Origin: Polyporus tsugae
Taxonomy: Eukaryota > Basidiomycota > Agaricomycetes > Polyporales > Polyporaceae
DNA: 64,000 nt
Reading direction: 5' to 3'
Assembly (NCBI GenBank): GCA_024305745.1
Contig: JAHRBS010000010.1
Coordinates: forward strand, 2,363,501 to 2,427,500
Shown: positions 21,984-33,841 of the stretch, in pieces
Position numbering within the stretch: position 1 is the first letter of the stretch
Layout of the letters: every line of letters starts with the position of its first letter
Notes under the pieces: generated by a model
Databases searched by the model: none
What the model was told of the DNA's origin: nothing
What the model saw: only the letters and a program-made list of their open reading frames with translations
Position numbers and translations under genes: made by a program

Positions 21984-24900
21984 TTACTCCACCTTGCTCT
22001 TTTCAGCAACCAGCTCCTTGATCAGCTCCCTGAGCTCCGCAAGCTCGCTGCGGAGCTCCTTAAATTCCTTGAGCATCACCGTTTCGCTCGACTGTGGTCA
22101 ACATCGTCAATGTATCGACGCACATATGAGCGGATGACGAACTTACACGCGTTGCATCCGGGAATTGCTTAATGAGCTCACTGAACGGTACCTTGGAGAT
22201 CCTAAGCCCACGCTCGGCGTCTTCTCCAGTCACCTCCGGGTCTTGGAAGTGGGGGGCGTCCTCCCCACCCTCGTCGGGCGAGCTGAACCAGTCCTTCACC
22301 CACCTGTGCGTCGAGGGGTCGAGTTGCGATTCGAACAACGCGATGGCGCACAAGGGAATGAAGAACACCCCGCCCATCACATAGCGGTTAATCTGCAGGG
22401 ACTTCACTCAGATTGTTCACATCCGAGTCCACTCTAACGTACCTTCGTGTAACTCTTATCGCTCATGAAGTACCTAGAGAGCTGCTTTAGCGCATGAACT
22501 CTGTTTCATCGTCGCGAGGCTTACTCGAGAGGCGCTACGAAGAAGGTTTCGAGAAGGTTGAAAGGCGGTGGATAGATGAACTCATCCGGCGCTCTGATCA
22601 TGCCGACAACCTTGCCCGCAAAGTACGTGAGGTACTCAGCAGCTGCATCGTTGACGACCTGAAAGAGTAGATTTGTCGTGAGCATAGAGTCATCGTCGTC
22701 GCACTCGAAAGCATGCGACTCACGTCCTCATATGCTGACGCGAACAGAGAGATAAGGACGTTGAGCAGGATGATGGCGGTCGCGACGTTCCACCTAATCC
22801 ACCCAGTTAGCTGAGACAGGAGGCAAATTGGCACGCAAACTGGCCAACTCACAAGTAATAGAGAATAAGCCCCGCCGGCCTGAGTGAATTGTGAATTGTA
22901 AGACGACCAGACGACAATTATCTACTCCATTACTTACGACGTGCCCATAAACATGTCATAGTTTGGTGACCTTGGGCCAGTTGTCGTCAATTGTAAACTT
23001 AGAGGTCCACAATCGGGAAGACTCACTGTAACAACGCTTGTATCAGGCCATGCAAGATCTACCATACTCACATTCAGTATTGAGGACTTCTAGTATGCGG
23101 GGCATAGACGCACTTCAGTGGGGTGATCGGTGTTGCCATCAGCGGCGTCGAGGGCATATAGTCCCTGCAGGAAGCCAATGCCAAGCAATGCGAGGAGCTG
23201 TAGAAGGACCATTATGAACACCGAGATTGCAATGACGAAACTTCGAGGACATACGCAAAAGAAGAAACCGGACTCCTTCAGCATCCTCGCGACACAGATT
23301 TGCATGGTCCCTATGAACCTATGCGGTATCCCTGAGCCTTTCAGTCCTTGTGGCACCACCAAGGCAACTTACTTGTAACCGTCGAATATTGGGATGAGTT
23401 CTGTGTGCATGTCAGCGTCACATCCATGAATCCACGCCAGTGGTCTGACTTACTCATCCAAAGTAGCGGTGCAGCAAAACTGAGGCACTGGAAGCTTCGG
23501 TAGCGCAAGGCGTCGCTTTGAGCTTGGTCGTTAATAGCAGCTATTCCAGCGACACGGAGAGCGAAAGCCACGGTCAACAGACAGTCCGCTGCAAATGAGA
23601 TGATGTTCCAAAATCCCAGCGCACGCCATGAGACTAGGGTAATCAGTTTGTAGATCTATAGCCACAACATTCAGTCAGCGGACCGCGTGTAGTAAATCAT
23701 TCTTTCAAGCATTACCTTGTGAACATCTATCCGAAGCGAAATAGGTCAATTGCAAGAGGACATGCGAGTGCACCGCAAATCACTCGCCTTGGAAGGAGAA
23801 CGCTAGAGCCAAGATATACATGATGATCTCCCAGATATCTAGATCACGGTGGTTGGGATCCAGCTTATCCAGGGGTTCGCGGACTGCACAGCTACCTATG
23901 AGCCCCCCAAACGAGAGTGACAAGGACTGGACTCACCGGCTTGGGAGTAGGCGAAGAGGAAGAGAAACCATACTACGATGCCGAACATATTCTGATACAC
24001 GGGGACTCCCAGACGCATGGGATCGAGGCGGCTCCAGAAACCACCGTAATCGAGCTCGGACTTGGGAACAACTAGTACGCTGATGTCAGCAAATGGCATG
24101 CGAACGGCCAGGATATGATGCATACAAGTGACGTCCCCGTTCTCGGCGTATAGCTGGACCGTTCTGCCGTGCCAGAGGTCCTGCACCACTAATAGTAATA
24201 ATAGACATGAGCATATAGGCACGACGTCACATCAGGTGTACTCTTTACCGTCCTGCGCTTCGCTCGACGATAAGAATATAGTACTGCGACGTGAAGTTAG
24301 CATGTTATCGCGACAAATTTCACCAATGGGGTTATATACCAATGGGAGTCAATGGCGGCTTCCAACGCACTCGTTCTGCCACTGATGTCTCCGTCAAGTT
24401 CTTTGTGTCGATAGCGATTGCACATTATAGTCGAGATCTTCTCGGGCGGAGCGCAGTGGACCACTCGGCGAGCGAGAACCTCACAAGCCGTGGCTGAAAG
24501 GAGGTCAAGCATTGCGCGGCTTCAGCAGGTGCGGCGACATTACCTCTGCATTCATTTTCCCCGTAGTCGGCAGAATTATGGTTCGCGTCGAAGATAAATT
24601 CCTTGCGCGCCCTGAGCAGGCAATACGGCAGCTTTGAAAACGAAATGCCATGTGTTCATTGTTGTACCCCCGTACAGAAGAAAGACACCACTCACAGCGT
24701 CCGTAAAGTCTCCGGCAGCGGCAATATAGGCATCTATGACGTGCGGTGTGATGATCCGACTTGTGGGGTCGCTGATAGTGTCCAGCGGAACTTCAACAGG
24801 CAGGAGCTTCAGGGTAAGAATCCTTATGCGCCGCACGAGACCTACACGAGTATGTGGTCAAGGATGGGGACTATTACTCGTTACAGGAGACGTACTGGTG

Positions 24901-24986
24901 ATCGTGTCCGGGGATAGATCAATGGTCTCAATGCATGGCTGAGCTGAGGACCTCTGGTCCTCGCCGTCAGCTTGCCCAGCAGGCAT
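21984..24986 (-). CDS. YVC1: YVC1-like vacuolar TRP cation channel, 625 aa, 21 exons
   Basis: Minus-strand exons: 24986-24896, 24841-24696, 24631-24544, 24493-24340, 24283-24249, 24188-24126, 24071-23937, 23883-23788, 23726-23716, 23655-23454, 23400-23373, 23318-23255, 23197-23114, 23058-23027, 22970-22938, 22879-22853, 22793-22724, 22658-22525, 22473-22443, 22392-22147 and 22091-21984. Phases close throughout. The N-terminal cytosolic domain contains LPVEVPLDTISDPTSRIITP, followed by several membrane helices (IVVWFLFLFAYSQA, FWNIISFAADCLLTVAF). The pore region has ILLNVLISLFASAYEDV, and a C-terminal coiled coil is rich in Leu/Glu. Family role: mechanosensitive or Ca2+-activated release of Ca2+ from the vacuole. 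Exon 9 is only 11 nt, and the intron before it (23727-23787) has a GC donor (gcgagt). The gene diverges from ARPC3. Confidence 0.9.
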
Positions 24987-25197
24987 TGCTGTATTGGATC
25001 CTGGTGGAAAGTTGGTAACGTCAAGAGGAGGGCGTCTTCAAAGGTTCAACTTCAGTGGCGGGCCGCTATGACATCGTTCCCCAAGCTCGATCCGGCCACG
25101 CGCTCCCCCTTTAAGGCCATCAGACGCCAAGAACGGCGCTTGCCGACCGGATTCCATTCGCTGCGCCTTGGTCCGCCCCATATTCAACGTCTTCACC
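24987..25197. promoter_or_regulatory. Shared divergent promoter of YVC1-like gene and ARPC3
   Basis: 211 bases separate the ATG of the channel gene (minus) from the ATG of ARPC3 (plus). No obvious TATA box or CCAAT motif is present. The promoter function is inferred from the head-to-head arrangement. Confidence 0.45.
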
Positions 25198-25918
25198 ATG
25201 CCCGTGAGTACTCCATTGCTGGCACGGCAAACCCAATACTTACAATGAATGCAGGCATACCACTCGTCATTGAACGAGGTTCCCGACGTTCGCCAGGTCG
25301 GGAACCTCTCCGTTCTCCCAATCAAGTCCAAGTATCGTGGGCCGTCCCCCATCGGTGTGTGGTCAACCTCAACACGTCCCACAGCCAGTTTAATTTTTGC
25401 CTCTGTTTTGTTTTCCAGCGGATCCTTCAGACGCGGACATCATCGACGAGACTCTCGACCTCTTCCGAGCCAACTCCCTCTTCCGCAACTTCGAGATCAA
25501 AGGCCCCGCCGACCGTCTCCTCATTGTCCTCATCCTCTTCGTCTCCGATTGCCTTGCCAAGATTGGTACCGCAAAGACGGTCCCTAACCAAATCGAGGCG
25601 ACGAAGCTGCTGAACACCCTCTCGGTGGACACCTTCCCTATCCCTGGAGACGCCAACTTCGCCCTCAACGCGCACTACGCACCACCAGAGAGTCGTTCGG
25701 ATGCCGGTGAGTGTAACCTCTCTTCACTCATGATATCCATGCTATATACCGTTCCCCTCGTCGCAGAATACCTCCGTGGTTACCTCACCCAAGCTCGGCA
25801 AGAACTCGCATTACGACTCGTGGAGAAGCTGTACGCAGATGGCACGGGCAAGCCCAGCAAGTGGTGGATGTCTTTCCAGAAGAGGAGGTTCATGAACCGC
25901 AGCTTGGGCACCCAGTAG
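25198..25918 (+). CDS. ARPC3: Arp2/3 complex subunit 3 (p21-Arc), 181 aa
   Basis: Four exons: 25198-25203, 25255-25354, 25419-25706 and 25767-25918. ARPC3 is a structural subunit of the Arp2/3 actin-nucleating complex, acting at cortical actin patches. The first exon is just ATGCCC; splicing gives the conserved N-terminus MPAYHSS. Family signatures follow: DADIIDE, FRANSLFRNFEIKGPADR, DTFPIPGDANF and the C-terminal KWWMSFQKRRFMNRS. The length matches the family. Each intron is 50-65 nt with GT..AG ends and consistent phase. Without the tiny first exon the product would lack a start, so the 6-nt exon is well supported. Confidence 0.95.
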
Positions 25919-26034
25919 AAATGATTTTATGAAGGCACGTCATACAACAACAATGTATTATAACTGTTTCCTGCACTACTTCTCAAGATGAGACCTTAGT
26001 CTACCCAAATGTGTCAGTCACGCACGGTCTTTTC

Positions 26035-27664
26035 TCACTTCGTCCTCTTCCTCTCGTTCGGATTCTTCCTCCCGTACCCAATTATAGGCATATCTCCATC
26101 GAATCCCCTCGTCCTCGTACTCCTCCCCTTCCCGCCCGCGCCGACACTCACAATCTCCGGGACCCAATCGGGGTCCATCCAGCTCCCCATCACCGTCCCG
26201 CCCTGCCCCATCTCCGCGCTCCTGCTTGCGCTGTTCAGCATCCGCTTCTCCTCCCTCTCTCGCTTCCCATCTGCCTGCTTCTTCGCGCGCTGCCACCCCG
26301 CCTGGTCCTCGCGCAATATCAGCCCTTCTCCGGGGCCGGTCTTCGCAGTGCCAGGCTTGGGCGCAGGGATCGAATAGATCGTACCGCGCGTCTTGAACTG
26401 GAAGTTCTTTTTGAGGTGCACTTGCATCGCGGGAGTGTTGGGACCCGCGTTGGGCGATGAGATGGTGACGGATGCTCGGAGAAGGGTGGGGTTTCCGCAC
26501 GAAGGGCAGAACTTGCGCGATGCGTCTTTGCATATCCTGTGAGGGCAGACGATGAGTGGAAGTTCGGGGCGATCTGATATATGGGCGATCGGGCGACGTA
26601 CTTGAAGCAGGCGTGACACCTCAGAACCCAGCTCTTAACACGCTCTATCCGCTTGCCCTCGACGCCGACGAGACCGAGGCCCATCTGCAGTAGTACGTTT
26701 TGCATCGCGAAATCGGCGGTCATGCAGCCGACAGGAATCGTCCCCTGTTTTTGCTTTCCTTTCCGTGCGGGTCCCTCGGATGGTAGGAGGTCGAGTGCGC
26801 GAGACTTGTGCAGTGCGACGTTGGAGGGTGTGATCCATTCCCCCTCGCCATCATCTTCGTCGGACGGATCGTCGTACAGCGGTGCGTCCTCAGCCGTGGG
26901 AGCCGTCGACTCTGGAGGCGTGGACTCTGTAGGCGGAGGATGTGATGGTTCGGGGACAAGGGAAGAAGTAGAGGGTTGGGCTGGTATATTTCCGTCTTGT
27001 ACGAGCTGTAGCTCTACAACGAGCGGCTCGAGGTCTTGGGCAGTATCCTCGTGCTCATCCTCGTCTTCGGTCGCAGATGGTGGAGGTTCTTCCGCGTCCG
27101 ACATCAAGGACTCCTCGATGTCTGGGACCTCCGCACCTGCTTCCTCATAGCCTTCGGCAGCCTCTTCCACCTTCGCCTCAGTAGACTCGGGCTCCGTAGA
27201 TCCCTTGGACTCTTCTGGGAGTCCCTCGTCGCCAGGTGCTCCGTGTTGTCTAGACTCTTCTGCGGCGTGCTTCTCCTCTTGATCGAGCTCGTATGTCAAA
27301 GCGAGCACACAAAGGTCAGCATGCGAAAGCACAGAGTAGTCTCCAGTCTTCTTAGCCCACTGGATGACTACAATCGCACTTGAGCATCTCAGACTCATGC
27401 ACTTTGAGCACACTCACCGTGCGCCACTGAAGTTGTCATGGGAGCCTTGACCGCGATGCTGACCCCAGCAGACAACCCAAGGCGTTCGAAGTGCTCGCGG
27501 GCATTCTTGTCCTTCAATTCATCTAGGACCTGGGGAACGGTGTAGAATGTCTCCGCAAGCCCACGTAATGGGGAAAGGGACAGAAGTGGTCCGGCATCGA
27601 GCACAAGATGTTTGCACGCAGGTTTTCGACCGCTAGGAGCCGTCGACGAGGCTGGAGATGCCAT
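26035..27664 (-). CDS. NOB1: NOB1, 20S pre-rRNA D-site endonuclease, 504 aa
   Basis: Three minus-strand exons: 27664-27418, 27367-26602 and 26536-26035. NOB1 cleaves 20S pre-rRNA at site D in the cytoplasm to yield mature 18S rRNA. The N-terminal PIN domain contains HLVLDAGPLLS, with the first catalytic Asp, and ends after DLCVLALTYEL. A long acidic, low-complexity linker (residues about 125-270) is rich in Glu, Ser and Pro. The zinc ribbon reads RCHACF...FCPSCGNP and is assembled across the second splice. The basic C-terminus ends NERKRTK. It is head-to-head with LEU2 across 261 bases. Confidence 0.94.
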
Positions 27665-27820
27665 GGAGATCCAGATGGCAGAGGGAGAAGGTGACGAAAA
27701 TACTCATGGGTTCAGGAAGTCCTCCATATAGATCCAGATCGGCTGATCATAAGATGGCGATCAGTGCGTCATAATCAGCATTGCCATTGATTCCGACGGG
27801 GCGCGTGAAAGCAGGTTCGC

Positions 27821-27834
27821 GTCGGACGGCCGAC
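27821..27834. promoter_or_regulatory. Palindromic CGG-type site in NOB1/LEU2 divergent promoter
   Basis: A perfect inverted repeat GTCGG-ACGG-CCGAC lies 92 bases upstream of the LEU2 ATG within the 261-bp intergenic space. Such CGG half-site palindromes are the usual targets of Zn2Cys6 factors; in yeast Leu3 controls LEU genes through an everted CCG-N4-CGG site. Here the half-site order is CGG-N4-CCG, so Leu3 binding is only a suggestion. Confidence 0.4.
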
Positions 27835-27925
27835 GGACTATTCAATCCTCGAGTCATTCATACACGACTGGCAGGGCACTCTTGAGGCTACCGCCATCCT
27901 ACACAGCTCTTAGCGACCCCCCACC

Positions 27926-29303
<1,378 letters not shown>

Positions 29304-29565
29304 GCATCGACGGCGAAGAAGTAAACCCAAGTCAATATGTATATCAATGTATCATGAACTATCGCGCATACTTAGATTCCAATGAGTGCAATCGCGGTCG
29401 CTGCTGTGCGTGATGCATATCGTTGAAAAGTATGAGGTATCTTGAGCGCCTGGGGCCGTCTAACCTTCCAGGCTTAGGCGATTCAATTCCCGCGCGGTTC
29501 CTCCTTTAGCGAGGTCCGCTTCATGACATATCGACGTCGTTACTTACTGCTGAACGTTAACGACC

Positions 29566-31107
29566 ATGTTGCGGGTTTTCGTATTCCTCCAGATAGTAAC
29601 GGTATTCCTGAGCGTTGCATATGCTCAGCTACATCCGTCCGCTCCCCCGCACTATGTGCGGCTGCCCTCACTCCGCGACCAAGCGGCGATCGTCGACAAC
29701 TGGCGAGACGAGCGTCTAGAGAACATCCCTTCGCTTCTGAACAAGTACAACATCGACGCGTGGCTCGTGAGTCTCTTCACACATCCAGTGGGCATCACAC
29801 ACCTACATATACGGTCGTGCTGATGATCGCACCCTAGATCAGCCAGCGCGAATATGCCGAGGACACGCTCTGGTGGTCCGTCAAAGGAGCGACCGAGTAC
29901 GCCCCGCACCGTCGCACCGTGCTGCTTTTCCACACGAACACGTCCTCCCTCACCGGACAGCCCAATCCGCTGCGGTGGGTGGACAACACGGGAGACGTCT
30001 GGGCGGAGCTCCTCGGCATCTTCAAGACCTACAGGGCCCACCGGATTGCGCTCAACACGGACAAGGAGATCGCGTTCGGTGGCGGCCTCCACGTCGGCGA
30101 ATATGAAGCCCTGGCGGAAGAGCTCGGGGAGCGGTGGTTGGACCTCCGCGAGGTGAACGAGCCCATGCTCGCCGTCGAGTACATCGCGACCAGGGTGCCC
30201 GGGCAGCTGCCGTACTACCGGGACTTGCAAGAGATCACATGGGCCCTCGTCGAGGAAGCGTTCAGCGAGAAGGTGATCTCCCCTGGGGTCACGACAACCG
30301 AGGTAACAAAATTACATTCCCCGGCAGTCACGACAGGACTTGCGCTGAATCATCAATTGATATCCCAGGACGTCGAGTGGTGGTACCGCGAGAAGATGCT
30401 CCTCCTGAACGTGACCACCTGGAATCACCCCCGCGTCTCCGTGATCACCCCCGAGTCCTTTCCCGGCTGGGCAGGCACGAAGGACGTCATCCAGGAGGGC
30501 GACCTCCTCCACGTCGACTTCGGTATCACCGCGATGGGTCTGAACACGGACGTGCAGCACATGGCATACGTCCTCCGGACGTCCCAGAACGAGACCGACG
30601 CGCTTCCTGGGCTCAAGGTCGGCATGCAGAAGGCGAACCGGATGCAGAACATTGTATTGGAAAATATGAAGGCGGGGAAGACGGGGAACCAGGTCCTGAA
30701 GGAGTGTCTAGAGCAGATGACGGCAGAAGGAATCCAGGGCCAAATCTATTCGCACCCTATCGGAGACTGGGGCCATGCGCCTGGAGCCGTCATGGGTAGG
30801 CATTGTCAGCGTGGTTGTCCGTTCCCTTTGCTGACCACCCTGTCTAGGGTTCACAAACCAGCCTGACTTCGTCCCAGTACTCGGTGAACTGCCTATCCTG
30901 CCTAACACGTATTACAGCATCGAGCTCTACGCCTATCACTTCGTAGAGGAGCGCAACGAGACGCTCCGCTTCCGGGTCGAAGAGAACGCCTTCTGGAATG
31001 CAACGTCGGAGAAGTGGCAGTTCGTCTACGGCCGCCAGGAGCGATTCCACCTCGTGAATGCCACGCGCCGGGAAGAAACAAAGCCACTGTTTATTGTCCA
31101 GTCGTGA
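29566..31107 (+). CDS. Secreted M24 metallopeptidase-like (Xaa-Pro type) protein, 450 aa
   Basis: Four exons: 29566-29766, 29838-30302, 30369-30795 and 30848-31107. The N-terminus (MLRVFVFLQIVTVFLSVAYA) is a clear signal peptide. Residues 25-220 form a creatinase-like N-terminal domain and the rest a pita-bread M24 domain. Candidate metal ligands are Asp 272 in HVDFG, Asp 283 in NTDVQ and a His in HPIGDWGH (351 or 358), followed by Glu in SIELY and RVEEN. This set suggests a dinuclear metallo-aminopeptidase P-like enzyme cleaving after an N-terminal residue before proline. Several N-x-S/T sites (for example NVT, NET, NAT) fit secretion. Substrate is unknown. A prolidase or creatinase relative without activity remains possible. 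Confidence 0.85.
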
Positions 31108-31258
31108 TAATTTACCATGTAACATCACCAACATGTATAAACTACAGCGGACAGAATCAGTAGGTATCAAACCGTGATCCGCTTGGTACTGTAAATAAAT
31201 CCATGTAAAACTGCGACTGAGTTGCACGTCTGGGTTGTGGGGCTCAAGGATACCCACC

Positions 31259-33707
31259 CTAGAACATGTTGGCGAGTTTGCTAGCAGCCTCCCTCGCATC
31301 CAACCGCGGACGCGTGGGCTGCACGCGCACCGAGGCCGACATGTAGGCGGGTTTGGCCATCCCGAGCGGGTCCAACTCCTCGTTGGCCGCCGACACGGAG
31401 CTTGAGCGGCCGTTCACCGCAAGACGGCTGGGCGTGACGAACATCGACGCCGACAGCGGATCGCCTCCGTCTGTGAAAGGACGAGTGGTTGAAGATGAAA
31501 CGGACGAAGGCGGTCCTGACATGAATCTGTGAAGGGGCGAGATTGGTGTCTGGAGGCCGGATTGGGCCGCTGCGGATGTAGACCCTGGGGGCAGACCTGC
31601 AGATAAGGGCTTGGTGGGCGTACTCGCGGATGCAGCGAGGGGTGAGGTAGGCGGCTTAACGAACATCGACTTTGTGCCGTCGACGAAGCGCCCACCAAGA
31701 GGCGGACCATTCATTGAAGGCGCAAAGGATGGTTGTGAAGGTGCAGGAGAGGAGGAAGGACCTGCCCCAGGCGACTGAGGCGAAAGCGGGCCACGTACTG
31801 GCGACGAGACGACACCGGATGAAAGAGGGCCTTGTGATGATCCATTCGAAGCTACGTTGACGGCGATGGGAGGGCCGCCGAAAGGCGGGTTGTTCATGGA
31901 TGATGTGGCGCTCAGTGGCGGGGGAACATGATGTGAGGTAGGGCGTGGTGAGTTCGATGGAGGGCCGGACGCTGGGCGTGGGATAGGAGCTTTGGAGAAA
32001 TCCTCCAACGGAGGAATGTAGGTTGGCCGAGGCGCGCTGACAGGTTTCAGCGGCGCGTGCTTCTTATCTGCGTTCGCCACGTCCGTCCGGAGTGCCTCGA
32101 GTTCCCGTAGGTGCTGTCGTTCGTACATGATAGTCGATCGCACATGTTCCACCAGCGCTGCCGTGACATCCTCAGCAACCAGCCGCTTGTGTCTATCCAG
32201 CGCGCGATGGAGGTTCTGAGATATACCCTCTGCTCGGCGAGCAAGGATTTGCTCATATTTGTTGGCCTAAGATATGTCGCGAGTTAGATATGCACATTCA
32301 ATGCGACCCCGACCTGCACGCACCTCCTCCATCTCTTCAAGCGCCTCATCGACCCTTTGAGGGTTGATGTTGTTGCTTGCCTTCAATCGCTCCATGTTTC
32401 GCCGTTTGGAAATCGTGGCCTTCACAGCTGCTTGGTATTCTTCTAAAACACCGGTCCTCTGCTGCAAAGTCTCCTTCGCCGACCGCGCGTTGAGTCCTTG
32501 GTAGCCCAATGAGTCCCCTACGATGACGCATTCACTAATACCCTGCGCTTGGTCCAAATCCGCAAGGCTGTGATAGACACGCGCAATCTTCGCCATAGCA
32601 TTCCCCAGCGGGGGGTGCGCCTCCGTCGTCGAGACGTTGAGCAGCTTGTTGCCCATCTCCGCTTTGACGACCGCGATAGCTGGAGCACACGACTATCAGT
32701 CCGTCTCCTCCATCGCATACACCGCCACACGTACATTTCCGAGCCCGCGCCAGTTTATCGATAGCCTTCGCGGCGTCGAAGAACTGTCCCTCCATCTTCG
32801 TCAGCTCGAACCGCGCCCTCTGCAGCTCCTCGTCCTCATCCGGTACGCCCCGGCGGATCAGGCTGAACCCACTCGACGCCTTCTTACGCGTGTTGGGCGT
32901 CGGCTGGTACCCAAAGTCGCTCTCGATGAACGACCGGAGCTCCTCCTCATGGATGAGGATCGGGTCCTCGCAGACGCGCGTGAGCCAGCGCTGGAGCATG
33001 ATCTTCACGAGCCGGTCGTCCTCCTCGTCCGTCGGCGCCGAGGTGCGCGCGAGCGGGAGGGCGGGCACGATCGTCTGCGGGTTGTTCTGGATGACGGCCT
33101 CGTAGAACTGCTGGAACTCGAGATAGGAGCGCGAGACGTTGCGGTAGGTCGTGCCGGTGAAGTTCGAGAGGTTCGTCTGCAGCGGACATATGTGACGTCA
33201 GTTAGATATGGGTGCCCGGACGGACGTGCGAGATACGGGGATATGTAATGTTTAAGACACGAAAGCCCAAATGCGCACCTGTGCATCGAGTTTAATGAGG
33301 ACGTCCCGCCTGTTGCGGTCGAGGGACGTGATTCGCACTCGTAGATACGGCTCTCTCTTCTCGAACGGCTGACCATTGGAGGATGTATTAATGCGAGGCG
33401 AGATGAGACCCGGTTCGGGTTGGCCGTAGATTTGTGGCTCTCTCCCGTACAAGCCTGCGGGAGGGCCGCGCGACTCTTGGTGATGTGGTGAGGGTCGCGG
33501 GAGATTGGGTATGGGATCATTCGGGCTATGCGGCGTCGTTGGCCACGGCGGTTCGTCTTGAGGAAAGTTGGGAACAGAAAGAGGGTCGAACATAGACATC
33601 GTGGAGGGTGTTGTCGAGGGAGAGCCGTATGTTTGCGCCGTGTGTGTGGAAGCAAGGGACCGCAAAGCGCCGATGTGCGAAGGCGCCGAGAACGTGCCGG
33701 ACTCCAT
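31259..33707 (-). CDS. VPS17: VPS17-like sorting nexin (PX + BAR), 744 aa
   Basis: Four minus-strand exons: 33707-33279, 33176-32735, 32679-32324 and 32266-31259. A disordered Pro-rich N-terminus (about 115 residues) precedes a PX domain (about 116-215) starting YLRVRITSLDRN and containing NVSRSYLEFQQFY. It is followed by a helical BAR-type region (about 220-450), with KAEMGNKLL and a coiled Glu/Arg-rich segment, then a long Pro/Ser-rich tail. This arrangement fits Vps17, the membrane-binding partner of Vps5 in the retromer SNX-BAR dimer recycling cargo from endosomes to Golgi. The PX domain lacks an obvious RRF(Y)S-type PI3P signature, as known for Vps17-type nexins. Other SNX-BAR proteins are an alternative. 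Confidence 0.8.
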
Positions 33708-33841
33708 CTCACAACACTTGCACTACACACCACATTCTTGGATTGTTCGTCCATGGATAAATCATGCATGGTATTACAACAACCAGCCGGCCCTACGTTC
33801 CCATTCTAATACACGACAGATAAACTACAACCCCGCAAACA

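Noticed and set aside
23059..23113. Splitting this YVC1 intron into two with a small exon (aagtcctcaatactgaat)
   Set aside because: It would leave a 13-nt intron, too short to splice; a single 55-nt intron keeps the frame and the conserved sequence.
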